DNA of 64,000 nucleotides from Arachidicoccus sp. (GTDB lineage Bacteria; Bacteroidota; Bacteroidia; Chitinophagales; Chitinophagaceae). Under the pieces are notes generated by a model that was not told where the DNA came from, ran no database searches, and saw only the letters and a program-made list of their open reading frames with translations. Below, one piece after another: positions 54,937 through 63,182 of the stretch. Every line of letters begins with the position of its first letter. Within the stretch, counting starts at the first letter, position 1. The DNA lies in assembly GCA_028283605.1 (NCBI GenBank), contig JAPWKH010000010.1, positions 1-64,000 on the forward strand, given 5' to 3'. The position numbers and the translations under genes were made by a program.

Positions 54937-55653
54937 TTACAGGTATTTTGCAATGATGGAATGTAAGTGATTTCGGAAGCCATCGCTTACCGGAATTTCG
55001 GTTTTACCTATTAAAATACTGTTCTTGTGAATAATATCTATTTTAGACAATGATACGATATAGGATCGATGCACTCGTATAAAATCTTCGGAAGACAATT
55101 TTTCTTCGAAAGATTTTAAATTCTGCAAGGTAATGATAGCTTTATTGCTAGTAAGTTTCGTATAAATTTTTGAATAATCTTTCAGTCCTTCAATATACAG
55201 TATATCATCAAAACTTATTTTCATAAGCTTATATTCTGCTCTTATAAATAAAAACTGATGTGTTGAATTATTGGACAGCAAGCGTTCTGTTTTTTTTCTT
55301 GCAACTTCCTCTTGCGCTTTCTGTAAAGCGTTAAACAATTTTTCTTCATTCAGCGGTAAGGACAAAAAGCCGGAAATATTATACTCATATCCATCCTGCG
55401 CCAAATTTTTATTTGAAGAAATAATAATGATTGCCGGCCGGTTTTTAATTTGTTGAAGAAAAAATAAATTTCCGCCCAATAAATCCGCATTGGCTATTAA
55501 AATTTCATACGAGTGTTTTGTAATATGATCGGTAAATTTTTTTGCCATAGAAAACTGTTCTGTCTGAATGTGGGAAAATTCTTTGAGCACTTTTGCTATT
55601 CCGGTATATTCCTCGCCGGCAATAACGATACATTTTATTTTATCTTTAATCAT
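54937..55653 (-). CDS. LytTR-family regulator with degenerate receiver domain
   Basis: I chose the ATG at 55653. An upstream in-frame ATG at 55734 would add an unlikely hydrophobic extension across the neighbour's promoter. The 238-residue protein has an N-terminal receiver-like fold (residues ~1-115, KIKCIVIAGEEYTG, HSYEILIANADLLGGNLFFLQQI). The usual acidic phosphorylation site appears replaced (ILIAN-AD), so control by phosphorylation is doubtful. The C-terminal LytTR DNA-binding domain (~140-236) has ILYIEGLKDYSKIYT and FIRVHRSYIVSLSKID. It lies between the Kelch/DUF4907 and DUF4270/barrel genes and probably controls them (inference). Confidence 0.9.
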   Translation of the reverse strand: MIKDKIKCIVIAGEEYTGIAKVLKEFSHIQTEQFSMAKKFTDHITKHSYEILIANADLLGGNLFFLQQIKNRPAIIIISSNKNLAQDGYEYNISGFLSLPLNEEKLFNALQKAQEEVARKKTERLLSNNSTHQFLFIRAEYKLMKISFDDILYIEGLKDYSKIYTKLTSNKAIITLQNLKSFEEKLSSEDFIRVHRSYIVSLSKIDIIHKNSILIGKTEIPVSDGFRNHLHSIIAKYL

Positions 55654-55719
55654 TTGGGAAATATTAATTTTTCTTCCGATTAAAAATATACAAACAAGGC
55701 GAATTGAATAAATAAATTG

Positions 55720-55727
55720 TACATTTG
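55720..55727 (+). promoter_or_regulatory. -7 promoter for the DUF4270/barrel operon, sharing a 17-bp sequence
   Basis: TACATTTG matches TAnnTTTG within GTACATTTGTCGGCAAA (55719-55735), identical to the sequence before the Kelch gene. The predicted leader to the ATG at 55845 is about 110 nt. Confidence 0.65.
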
Positions 55728-55844
55728 TCGGCAAAATATGTGCGATTATCTATTTATATTAACAATCTATACACACTAACAAGGTTCTAACAAGAATTAC
55801 GACTATCATTGCCGACTTAAGTTTTCCCATTTTGCAAATCATAT

Positions 55845-57200
55845 ATGAAGCATAAATTACAAAAGCATATCTTTCTTTCCGTTTTATCGGCAGGATTGAT
55901 GGCTACATTTTTTATTTCCTGCGAGAAAAAAAATATTCAGTTCGGAGAGCAATTTGTAGATAATGATTACACGCAGGTAATAGAAACTGATACGATCACG
56001 CCTTCCCTTAATACGATTTATATAGATTCATTTGTAACATCCAATACTGGAACGGCAATGATTGGCAATACCAAAGATCCTCAATTCGGAACATTGGTAT
56101 CATCGGCATATTTTCAAATGGGCGTACCTACATACGAACAAACTTCTACGGAATATACAAATGTAAGATTTGATTCCCTCACAATTTTTGCGAAATTAAA
56201 AAGCGGTGTATGGTATGGCGATACTACGCAACCCATGAAATTGAATGTATATCGCCTGAATGAAAATATTATTTTACCCGATAACCAAACTTATTTTTAT
56301 AATACCACTACCCTAAGTGCGTCTTCACAATCGCTTGGTTCATTTTCTTTCAGGTTTTGGCCAAATTCAATAGACACGGTAAATGATACTTTATCTATCC
56401 GTCTTTCGGATGATTTAGGAAAAGAACTATTGGGAAAATTGCAAACCGGAGACTTTGATATTCAGACAGACCAGCAATTTTATCAGTATTTTAAAGGATT
56501 AAAAATTACAGGCGACCCGGGTACTAATTTATCTTTTTCCATTAATGACAGTATTCAAATGCGGTTGTACTATACAAAAGCCGATAATCCTGTAGCTGTT
56601 GAAAAATATGTAGTATTCCCCATGTCTGATGCTACCAAGCAGTTTAATAATATTACCATTAACCGAACCGGATTATTGGCAGATCAAAATTTTGGCAAAA
56701 ACAACTACAGCATTCCTTCCTCTCAAACCGGTAACACAGCATTTCTTAATCCTTTGGGAAATTCAATGATAAAAATTACTTTTCCTACATTAACCAGAGT
56801 TCTCCAGGAATATTACCTTAAAGTTACGAGAGCTACGTTGCAGATATTTCCGGCTCCGGACTCTTATACCAGCATTTTTGGATTACCAAAAACTTTAAAT
56901 TTAGTAACAACAGATTTAAATAATGGAATTGGCACTGTACTCACAAGCGGCACTTCCGCCCAAACCGGAAGCCTTACTTATATTGATCCAAGTACTACCT
57001 TGCCTTATTATTACTATGATGTAACAGGGGCAATCACAGAATTATTAGCAGACCCATTAACTACAGTTAACCAAAAAGGATTGCTTTTGATTCCCCCGTC
57101 ATCAACCATGTTCAATACTTTTAACCGGCTGATAATCGGAGATGGAAATAATTCAAAAGCGAAAATGAAATTGATAATCGATTATATCTCGATAAAATAA
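55845..57200 (+). CDS. DUF4270 lipoprotein
   Basis: The 451-residue protein has a lipoprotein signal (FFISC, Cys about residue 26). The mature part matches DUF4270: FGEQFVDNDYTQVIETDTI, TGTAMIGNTKDPQFGTLVSSAYFQ, and regular beta-strand repeats to a C-terminal KMKLIIDYI. This Bacteroidota family of exported proteins has no established function. It begins 8 bp before a gene for an outer-membrane barrel protein and both share the promoter at 55720. Confidence 0.88.
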   Translation: MKHKLQKHIFLSVLSAGLMATFFISCEKKNIQFGEQFVDNDYTQVIETDTITPSLNTIYIDSFVTSNTGTAMIGNTKDPQFGTLVSSAYFQMGVPTYEQTSTEYTNVRFDSLTIFAKLKSGVWYGDTTQPMKLNVYRLNENIILPDNQTYFYNTTTLSASSQSLGSFSFRFWPNSIDTVNDTLSIRLSDDLGKELLGKLQTGDFDIQTDQQFYQYFKGLKITGDPGTNLSFSINDSIQMRLYYTKADNPVAVEKYVVFPMSDATKQFNNITINRTGLLADQNFGKNNYSIPSSQTGNTAFLNPLGNSMIKITFPTLTRVLQEYYLKVTRATLQIFPAPDSYTSIFGLPKTLNLVTTDLNNGIGTVLTSGTSAQTGSLTYIDPSTTLPYYYYDVTGAITELLADPLTTVNQKGLLLIPPSSTMFNTFNRLIIGDGNNSKAKMKLIIDYISIK

Positions 57201-57208
57201 AAAACCGA

Positions 57209-58516
57209 ATGAAGTTCATGAAATATAAATTTTTATATCCTCAATTCATTATATTCCTGTTACTGCTGGTATGTGTCAATTATTCATTCGGGCAAACCAA
57301 TACTTCTCCTTATTCTATGCTCGGAATAGGTGATATTGTGTCTAAAAATTTTGACCGCTCATCCGGCATGGGAGATGCTGGTATAAGCCTTACATCTTAT
57401 AGATACATTTACGACGAAAATCCTGCATCAATATCTTACTTAAGCGACCGGATGCTTTCTATGGAAGTTTCCGGGAATTTTAATGCAGTATCTTATAAAG
57501 GCGAATCGTTAGCAAAGAATGTGAATTCATCCCAGTTTCAGGTACAGCGGTTTGTAATGGGCACTAAGATATTGCCTATTTGGGGATTGTCTTTCGGATT
57601 AAAACAATTCAGCAGCAGCAATTATTATTTCACACAGCAGCAGTTTATTGAAGGGGCAAGCGGAAGTTATATAAATACAACACATGATGGTACCGGCGGA
57701 ATTAATCAGGTGTTTTTATCAAACGGAGTAAGGTTGGGAAAGAATCTATCTTTAGGTGCAAGAGTATCTTATTTATTCGGCCACATGAAAGATGAAAAAG
57801 ATTTATTGAACAATACGATTGTAGGAACCCAATTAAACAGTACTGTGAATCAGTATTACACACATTTTTATTTTGACGGAGGATTGCAATATCATGTAAA
57901 TGTTTCTCCGAAATGGCAATTAGGGCTTGGCGCCATCGGGTCTTTAAAAACAACATTGAGCGGCAATACTTATTATTCCTTATCTCAGGGAGATGGATCT
58001 ACTTCACTTCCTTCACAAATGGTAGATGATTCTATAATCGGCACAGGTAAGTTTAATTTACCGGTAACCTATGGTGGCGGACTTTCCCTTACTTATGACA
58101 ATAAGCTCACTTTTGCTGTAGATTATAAACAGGAAAAATGGTCGGATGTACACAATTCCACAAGTGGATTTAATTACAGTTTTAAAAATGCCAACCAAAT
58201 TTCCGGAGGTATAGAATATACCAAAAGAAAAAATGAATTCTTTCGCAATCAGATCATTCCGTTTGATAAATATTTTTACCAGCTGGGCGGATATTATAAT
58301 CAGGAATATTTAGTGATGAAAGGGCAGCAGATTTCGAATGCAGGCATCAGTCTTGGCGTTGGTTTCAATTCTTTTACTTCAGGTTTGGGAACAATGTTCA
58401 ATGTACAGCTGGGTACGCGCGGCACTACAAAAAACAATTTGATAAGAGGAAATTATTTCCAGATAGGCGTTACTATTTCTTATCAAAGCAACTGGATAAA
58501 ATATAAATTTCAATAA
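57209..58516 (+). CDS. Outer-membrane beta-barrel protein (FadL/PorV-like)
   Basis: The 435-residue protein has a signal peptide (through about residue 28, FLLLLVCVNYSFGQ). NTSPYSMLGIGDIVSKNFDRSSGMGDAGISLTS and NPASISYLS resemble the N-termini of FadL/PorV-type barrels. The remainder alternates aromatic and polar beta-strands to a terminal aromatic residue. It would form an outer-membrane channel or barrel. An in-frame ATG at 57218 (third codon downstream) is an alternative start. It is 8 bp behind the DUF4270 gene, suggesting the lipoprotein and barrel work together (inference). Confidence 0.85.
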   Translation: MKFMKYKFLYPQFIIFLLLLVCVNYSFGQTNTSPYSMLGIGDIVSKNFDRSSGMGDAGISLTSYRYIYDENPASISYLSDRMLSMEVSGNFNAVSYKGESLAKNVNSSQFQVQRFVMGTKILPIWGLSFGLKQFSSSNYYFTQQQFIEGASGSYINTTHDGTGGINQVFLSNGVRLGKNLSLGARVSYLFGHMKDEKDLLNNTIVGTQLNSTVNQYYTHFYFDGGLQYHVNVSPKWQLGLGAIGSLKTTLSGNTYYSLSQGDGSTSLPSQMVDDSIIGTGKFNLPVTYGGGLSLTYDNKLTFAVDYKQEKWSDVHNSTSGFNYSFKNANQISGGIEYTKRKNEFFRNQIIPFDKYFYQLGGYYNQEYLVMKGQQISNAGISLGVGFNSFTSGLGTMFNVQLGTRGTTKNNLIRGNYFQIGVTISYQSNWIKYKFQ

Positions 58517-58542
58517 GGGAGCAGCAAGATTTAAACAATATT

Positions 58543-58935
58543 TTACAATCCCAAATCTTCCGAAGGATCCCAAAAAACAGCCTGGAAGTTTTCAATACAA
58601 TCGTCTTTTACTTTGATCTTTTCTTTTTTAAGAAGTTTTTCCATTTTTTCGGGTGGTGAAAAATGAGCTTTGCCGCTAAGCATTCCGTTTCGGTTTACAA
58701 CACGATGTGCAGGAATGTCCTTTATGTTTGAATTATTTACAGCATTCATTGCCCAGCCAACCATTCTCGCAGAGGATTTGGCGCCGAGATATTTGGCAAT
58801 AGCGCCATAGGAAGTAACCTTTCCTTTGGGAATTTGTTTTACCACTTCCCACACATCTTCAAAGAATGAAGTATGTTTGAACAAAACAGGAAGCGGGTCT
58901 GCCGGAGAATTTATTTTTTTCTTTGCCACAATCAA
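58543..58935 (-). CDS. Alkyltransferase-like protein (ATL, MGMT family without active-site Cys)
   Basis: The 130-residue protein has the DNA-binding domain of O6-alkylguanine-DNA methyltransferases: VWEVVKQIPKGKVTSYGAIAKYLGAKSSARMVGWAMN. The active-site block reads IPAHRVVNRNG, with Ala where the methyl-accepting Cys stands in PCHRV. Proteins of this type (ATL) bind O6-alkylguanine and hand it to nucleotide excision repair rather than removing the alkyl group. It is adjacent to trmB on the same strand (20-bp gap). Confidence 0.9.
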   Translation of the reverse strand: MIVAKKKINSPADPLPVLFKHTSFFEDVWEVVKQIPKGKVTSYGAIAKYLGAKSSARMVGWAMNAVNNSNIKDIPAHRVVNRNGMLSGKAHFSPPEKMEKLLKKEKIKVKDDCIENFQAVFWDPSEDLGL

Positions 58936-58955
58936 TCGCTAAATTTTCAAAGCTA

Positions 58956-59672
58956 TTAAAAATCCTTCCCGTTTTTTGCAGATTCGAACACATATTTTTT
59001 TACCAGCTCATCTTTCTCAAAAGGCAAATCGTTATTCAGTTTGAAAGCGAGATAATGTACTTTATGAAAACCTGCAATATCCAGGCTTTCATAAAATGTT
59101 TTTATTGACAACTCTGGAGACACGCGAAGGTTCTTATAAATATTATCATTATCTGTAACGGTCTCCAAATTAAAAATATCAATTACTGCTTTCGTAAATT
59201 TATACAAAACCGGGCTGTCTGTTTTTAAATGTATTATTCCGTCATTTTTTAAAATAGGTTTATACAAACGTAAAAAGCGAGGGGAAGTCAAGCGTTTTTT
59301 CCACTTTACATTCGGCAAATGCGGATCGGGAAATGTAAGCCACATTTCGCTTACTTCCTCTTTAGCAAAGTAATCTGTAATACTTTCTATCTGGGAACGG
59401 ATAAACGCTACGTTTTTCAGATTTTCAGTAAGCGCAGTTTTAGCGCCGCGCCAGATTCTGTTGCCTTTTACATCTATACCTATAAAATTCCTGTTTGGGT
59501 GCAGGCGTCCCAAACCAAGCGCATATTCTCCTTTTCCGCATGCAAGTTCTAAGGTAACAGGGTTGTCATTTCCAAAAAAATCTTTCCATTTACCTTGCAT
59601 ATTTTTTGGATATTCCAAAACATTCTCAAATGTTTTGATTTCCGCAAAACGTTCCAATTTTTTTTGTCCCAT
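58956..59672 (-). CDS. trmB: tRNA (guanine-N7-)-methyltransferase TrmB
   Basis: The 238-residue protein methylates G46 in the variable loop of tRNA. Motifs are LELACGKGEYALGLGRLHPNRNFIGIDVKGNRIWRGAKTA (SAM site, residues ~40-80), EMWLTFPDPHLPNVKWKKRLTSPRFLRLY (the conserved PDPW-type block with Trp replaced by His-Leu), and a conserved IHLKTDS. The PDPHLP variant is normal in Bacteroidota TrmB. It is co-directional with the ATL gene. Confidence 0.95.
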   Translation of the reverse strand: MGQKKLERFAEIKTFENVLEYPKNMQGKWKDFFGNDNPVTLELACGKGEYALGLGRLHPNRNFIGIDVKGNRIWRGAKTALTENLKNVAFIRSQIESITDYFAKEEVSEMWLTFPDPHLPNVKWKKRLTSPRFLRLYKPILKNDGIIHLKTDSPVLYKFTKAVIDIFNLETVTDNDNIYKNLRVSPELSIKTFYESLDIAGFHKVHYLAFKLNNDLPFEKDELVKKYVFESAKNGKDF

Positions 59673-59821
59673 GTTACAAATTTAGGATTGATTATAAACT
59701 TATGCATAAAAGAAACAGAAAAAATATTCTATTTTCTTATATGTAATTTTTTTTAAAATAACATACATTATTTTTCAGACTAACTTAACGAACATAAACC
59801 GATTGATAGTTTCAATTCTTT

Positions 59822-59829
59822 TACTTTTG
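59822..59829 (+). promoter_or_regulatory. -7 promoter element for the GH3-type gene
   Basis: TACTTTTG matches TAnnTTTG, 26 bp before the ATG at 59856. Confidence 0.55.
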
Positions 59830-59855
59830 GTGCATCATTGGCAAATTTATACAGG

Positions 59856-61347
59856 ATGAAAGTAAAGTCTACGCTGGCAAAGCCATTTGCCAATTATGTT
59901 TATAATAAAATAAAAAAAGAAACGGCTACTGCCGTAAAAGATCAGGAATCTATTTTTCAGGAGCTAATAAAATCGGCTGCCAATACAACTTTTGGAAAAG
60001 AACATGGGTTCAAAGAAATAAAAACTTACGAAGATTTTAAAAAAGCCGTGCCTGTTAGGGATTACGAAGCGCTAAAACCTTATATAGAAAGAATAAAAAA
60101 GAGGCGAACAAAATGTATTGTGGAAAGGCAAACCACTCTATCTTGCCAAAACAAGCGGTACTACAAGCGGCGCAAAATATATTCCCATCTCCAAAGATTC
60201 TATTGACAACCATATCAGCGCCGCAAGAAATGCTTTGCTGTGTTATATAGCACAGTCAAAAAATGCAGATTTTACAAATGGAAAAATGATATTTCTAAGC
60301 GGCTCTCCGGAACTTGAAAGAATTGCCGGTATTCCTACAGGAAGGCTTAGCGGCATCGTAAACCATCATATTCCCGCTTATTTGCGTACAAATCAATTGC
60401 CTTCTTACGAAACAAATTGTATAGATGACTGGGAAACCAAGCTGGATAAAATAGTAGATGAAACCATCAATCAAAATATGACGCTTATCAGCGGCATACC
60501 GCCATGGGTGCAAATGTATTTTGACAGATTAACGGAAAAAACCGGCAAAAAAATAAAAGATATTTTTCCTGAATTTTCGGTGCTTGTATATGGCGGCGTA
60601 AATTTTGAACCTTATAAAGAAAAATTATTTGATTCAATTGGCAAGGCTGTAGATTGTATTGAACTGTTTCCCGCGTCGGAAGGTTTCTTTGCCTTTCATG
60701 ATTCGCAAACCGAGCAAGGCATGCTTTTGAATACGAATTCCGGCATATTTTATGAATTCATCAGAGCAGACGATATTGATAAAGAAAATGCAGAAAGAAT
60801 CAGCCTGAAAGATGTAAAGTTGAATGAAAATTATGCACTTGTTATTAGCAATAATGCAGGCTTATGGGCTTATGACATTGGCGATATCGTAAAATTTGTA
60901 AGTGTGCAACCTTATCGCATCGTCGTTACAGGAAGAACCAAACATTTTATTTCGGCTTTTGGAGAACATGTAATTGCAGAAGAAGTGGATTTTGCCATTT
61001 CGCAGGCCGCCAAAAAACATAATGCAAAAATTACGGAATATACCGTTGCTCCGATGGTAGGACAAGGCGACGGGAAAAGCTTTCACGAATGGCTGATTGA
61101 ATTTGAAAAAGAGCCGGACAATATGCAGGCTTTCTCCACAGAAATTGATGATCTGCTAAGAAGCAAAAATGTATATTACGACGATTTGATTTCCGGAAAT
61201 ATTTTACAAAAATTAAAAATTACGCCTGTTAAAAAAGGAGCTTTCATAGATTATATGAAATCAAAAGGAAAATTGGGCGGTCAAAATAAATTGCCAAGGC
61301 TAAGCAACGACAGAAAAATTGCAGATGAATTAATAAGCTCAATTTGA
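59856..61347 (+). pseudogene. GH3-family acyl-adenylate/amide synthetase gene with a frameshift
   Basis: Two frames encode one protein of the GH3 (auxin-responsive) acyl-acid-amido synthetase superfamily. The first frame (59856 to about 60100) has ANTTFGKEHGFKEIKTYEDFKKAVPVRDYEALKPYIERI. The second frame, read from about 60100 to 61347, has LWKGKPLYLAKTSGTTSGAKYIPIS (the ATP-binding TSGTTS loop), LELFPASEGFFAFHD-like sequence and VVTGRTKHFISAFGEHVIAEEVD. The switch is at the A6 run 60095-60100: dropping one A gives ...YIERIKRGEQNVLWKGK..., so an extra base is the simplest explanation. A cut at the ATP loop would kill the enzyme if real. Bacterial GH3 relatives join acids to amino acids; the substrate here is unknown. 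Confidence 0.85.
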
Positions 61348-61503
61348 TTATGGAATAAAATTTGTGGATTAGCTTGTTAAAACATTTCTTTTACCGAAAA
61401 TCATACTTACATATTAAACCTCAACATATTAATTTTATCTATTAAACTATTACGGAAATTACCCGTAAGATTTAAAACAAAAGTTCAATTAAAAATTTTT
61501 ATT

Positions 61504-61899
61504 ATGAAAAAAATAGTTTTTTTAAGTATTGCTTCCTTATTTTTCGCTGCAACCACACATGCGCAAAGCATTGCAGATACTACAGCAAAAACCCACAAAG
61601 CATGGAACAAACACAAAGACAAACAAAATGACGAAGAGTTTTATAAAAAACTCAATTTAACAGAAGATCAAAAAGCGCAGTTAAAAACAATCAACAAGGA
61701 TCAGAAATCTAAAATAGCAGCTATTAAAAGCAATACAACTTTGACTGAGGATCAAAAGAAAGCACAGGTTAAAGCAGCAAAAACAGATGCTTATAATAAA
61801 AGACAGGCTATATATACTCCGGAACAGAAAGAAGTAATTAAAAACGACCACGAGAAGAAACACGGAAAAAAAGACAACTCAGCATCGGAAACGGAATAA
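61504..61899 (+). CDS. Small exported Spy/CpxP-like (LTxxQ) protein
   Basis: The 131-residue protein has a signal peptide (IVFLSIASLFFAATTHAQ). Its Lys/Asp-rich helical body carries LNLTEDQKAQLKTINKDQKSKI and TLTEDQKKAQVK, the LTxxQ type of motif seen in Spy and CpxP, periplasmic ATP-independent chaperones and stress sensors. It ends RQAIYTPEQKEVIKNDHEKKHGKK. A second paralogue follows 25 bp later in the same operon. Confidence 0.88.
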   Translation: MKKIVFLSIASLFFAATTHAQSIADTTAKTHKAWNKHKDKQNDEEFYKKLNLTEDQKAQLKTINKDQKSKIAAIKSNTTLTEDQKKAQVKAAKTDAYNKRQAIYTPEQKEVIKNDHEKKHGKKDNSASETE

Positions 61900-61923
61900 T
61901 TATTAAGTAAAAAAAATAAACAG

Positions 61924-62349
61924 ATGAAAAAATTACTTTTCTTAAGTTTTGCAGCATTATGTTTTACAGCTGCCACAGTACATGCGCAAGACAGCAGTTC
62001 AGCTGCAGGTTCAAAAGGTTGGCAACATCCTCCCCGTGGTGGCGGATTCCGCGGAGGAAATGATGAAAAATTAATTAAAGAATTGAATTTGACTGCCGAT
62101 CAAAAAACGCAGTTTAAAGCTATTGACGATGCTCAAAAATCAAAATTTGATTCTCTGAGAAATGCAGGCGGTTCTCGTGAAGACCAGCGCGCAACATTCA
62201 TGGCAATCATTAAAGAATCCAACGATAAAAAAAGAGCCATTCTCACTCCTGACCAGCAAACAAAATTTGATGCATATCAGAAAGAAAGAGAAGAAAGGAT
62301 GAAAGCGATGAGACAGCATGGCGGAGACAACGGCGGCGGAAACCAATAA
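61924..62349 (+). CDS. Small exported Spy/CpxP-like (LTxxQ) protein, paralogue of 61504 gene
   Basis: The 141-residue protein has a signal peptide (LLFLSFAALCFTAATVHAQ), then a glycine-rich segment (PRGGGFRGGND). The LTxxQ repeat core is LNLTADQKTQFKAIDDAQKSKFDSLR and RAILTPDQQTKFDAYQKERE. It shares blocks in order with the upstream protein (LNLT.DQK..., I.TP.Q), so the two arose by duplication. It is probably a periplasmic chaperone-like or stress protein. Confidence 0.88.
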   Translation: MKKLLFLSFAALCFTAATVHAQDSSSAAGSKGWQHPPRGGGFRGGNDEKLIKELNLTADQKTQFKAIDDAQKSKFDSLRNAGGSREDQRATFMAIIKESNDKKRAILTPDQQTKFDAYQKEREERMKAMRQHGGDNGGGNQ

Positions 62350-62371
62350 CTTCAGTATTACAATACTTTTT

Positions 62372-62416
62372 AATGCATTGCATTTAGGCAAATTCGTTTG
62401 CGAAATGCAATGCATT
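62372..62416 (+). terminator. Long hairpin after the second Spy-like gene
   Basis: A perfect 14-bp stem AATGCATTGCATTT / AAATGCAATGCATT (62372-62385 with 62403-62416) encloses a smaller GCAAA/TTTGC hairpin. It follows the gene stop by 23 bp. A T-rich tail is short, so it may be a terminator or an mRNA-stability element. Confidence 0.5.
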
Positions 62417-62462
62417 TCTTATATTTATGGCACAAATTATATTCGTCAGATAATTAAATGAG

Positions 62463-62502
62463 CCATTATAATTTTGCATACACAAATCCATTATAATTTT
62501 GC
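62463..62502 (+). repeat. Duplicated 15-bp unit with twin promoter elements
   Basis: CCATTATAATTTTGC occurs twice, at 62463-62477 and 62488-62502 (25-bp period). Each copy contains TAATTTTG (62469-62476 and 62494-62501), matching TAnnTTTG, so it looks like a doubled promoter for the gene at 62584. Confidence 0.55.
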
Positions 62503-62583
62503 GCATTCCATCTGACAATTAAAAAAATAAAATAAACAGATGAAATGAAAGTACTTTCGGGTAAATTCGAAAATCAGTTACGA

Positions 62584-63072
62584 ATGAAAAAATTACTCTT
62601 AATATTTACCTGCTTATTATTACTGCTGAGTTTTGTGGCATCTGCTCAAAAGAAAAATAAGAAAAAGAGCGAATTTAAAATGCCTACTGAAGCACAGCAG
62701 CAGCAATATAAAGATTATCTCAAACGCGTATTAAAAGACAGCATAAATATTCCGCTTGAAAAAAGAGATACAGTGGCCTCAATAGAATTAGCTGCTATTA
62801 TAAAAAAAATGAAGATGAATACAGATAATTCTCTGAGCAAAGACGATAAAGATGTTCAAAACGGCATGCTGGAAGATGATATGTATATGCACATGGCAGC
62901 CGTGTTGTCTATGGACGAATTGCAAAGAATAAAAAACTTTGACCAGCGGCAAAAAGCAGCTTCAGAGGCAGCAGATAAAGAACGTAAAGATGCAGAAAAC
63001 CAACGAAACTCACAAATCGGCGGTATGGGTGGAGGATACGGAAGATACGGAGGAGGATATCGTGGTTATTAA
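62584..63072 (+). CDS. Exported protein with Gly/Tyr-rich tail, function unknown
   Basis: I prefer the ATG at 62584, which begins a strong signal peptide (KKLLLIFTCLLLLLSFVASAQ). An upstream in-frame ATG at 62545 would add a non-signal-like extension. The 162-residue protein has a charged helical middle with many Lys and Asp residues, and a C-terminal tail GGMGGGYGRYGGGYRGY of Gly/Tyr/Arg. It lacks the LTxxQ motif of its neighbours. A role in surface or RNA/protein binding through the Gly/Tyr tail is speculation. Confidence 0.75.
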   Translation: MKKLLLIFTCLLLLLSFVASAQKKNKKKSEFKMPTEAQQQQYKDYLKRVLKDSINIPLEKRDTVASIELAAIIKKMKMNTDNSLSKDDKDVQNGMLEDDMYMHMAAVLSMDELQRIKNFDQRQKAASEAADKERKDAENQRNSQIGGMGGGYGRYGGGYRGY

Positions 63073-63182
63073 ACAAATAAAGAAATACAACATTTTTAAT
63101 AATCTTACGTTTTGATAAAAGGCTACCTTGATAGCTTTTTATTTTTTAAAACAGTTCTCTAAATTTAGATTTTCAGGTCGGT

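Noticed and set aside
60095-60101. Programmed -1 frameshift at A-AAA-AAG in the GH3-type gene
   Set aside because: The heptamer is in the right phase, but a -1 shift leads to the wrong frame; a +1 change is needed.
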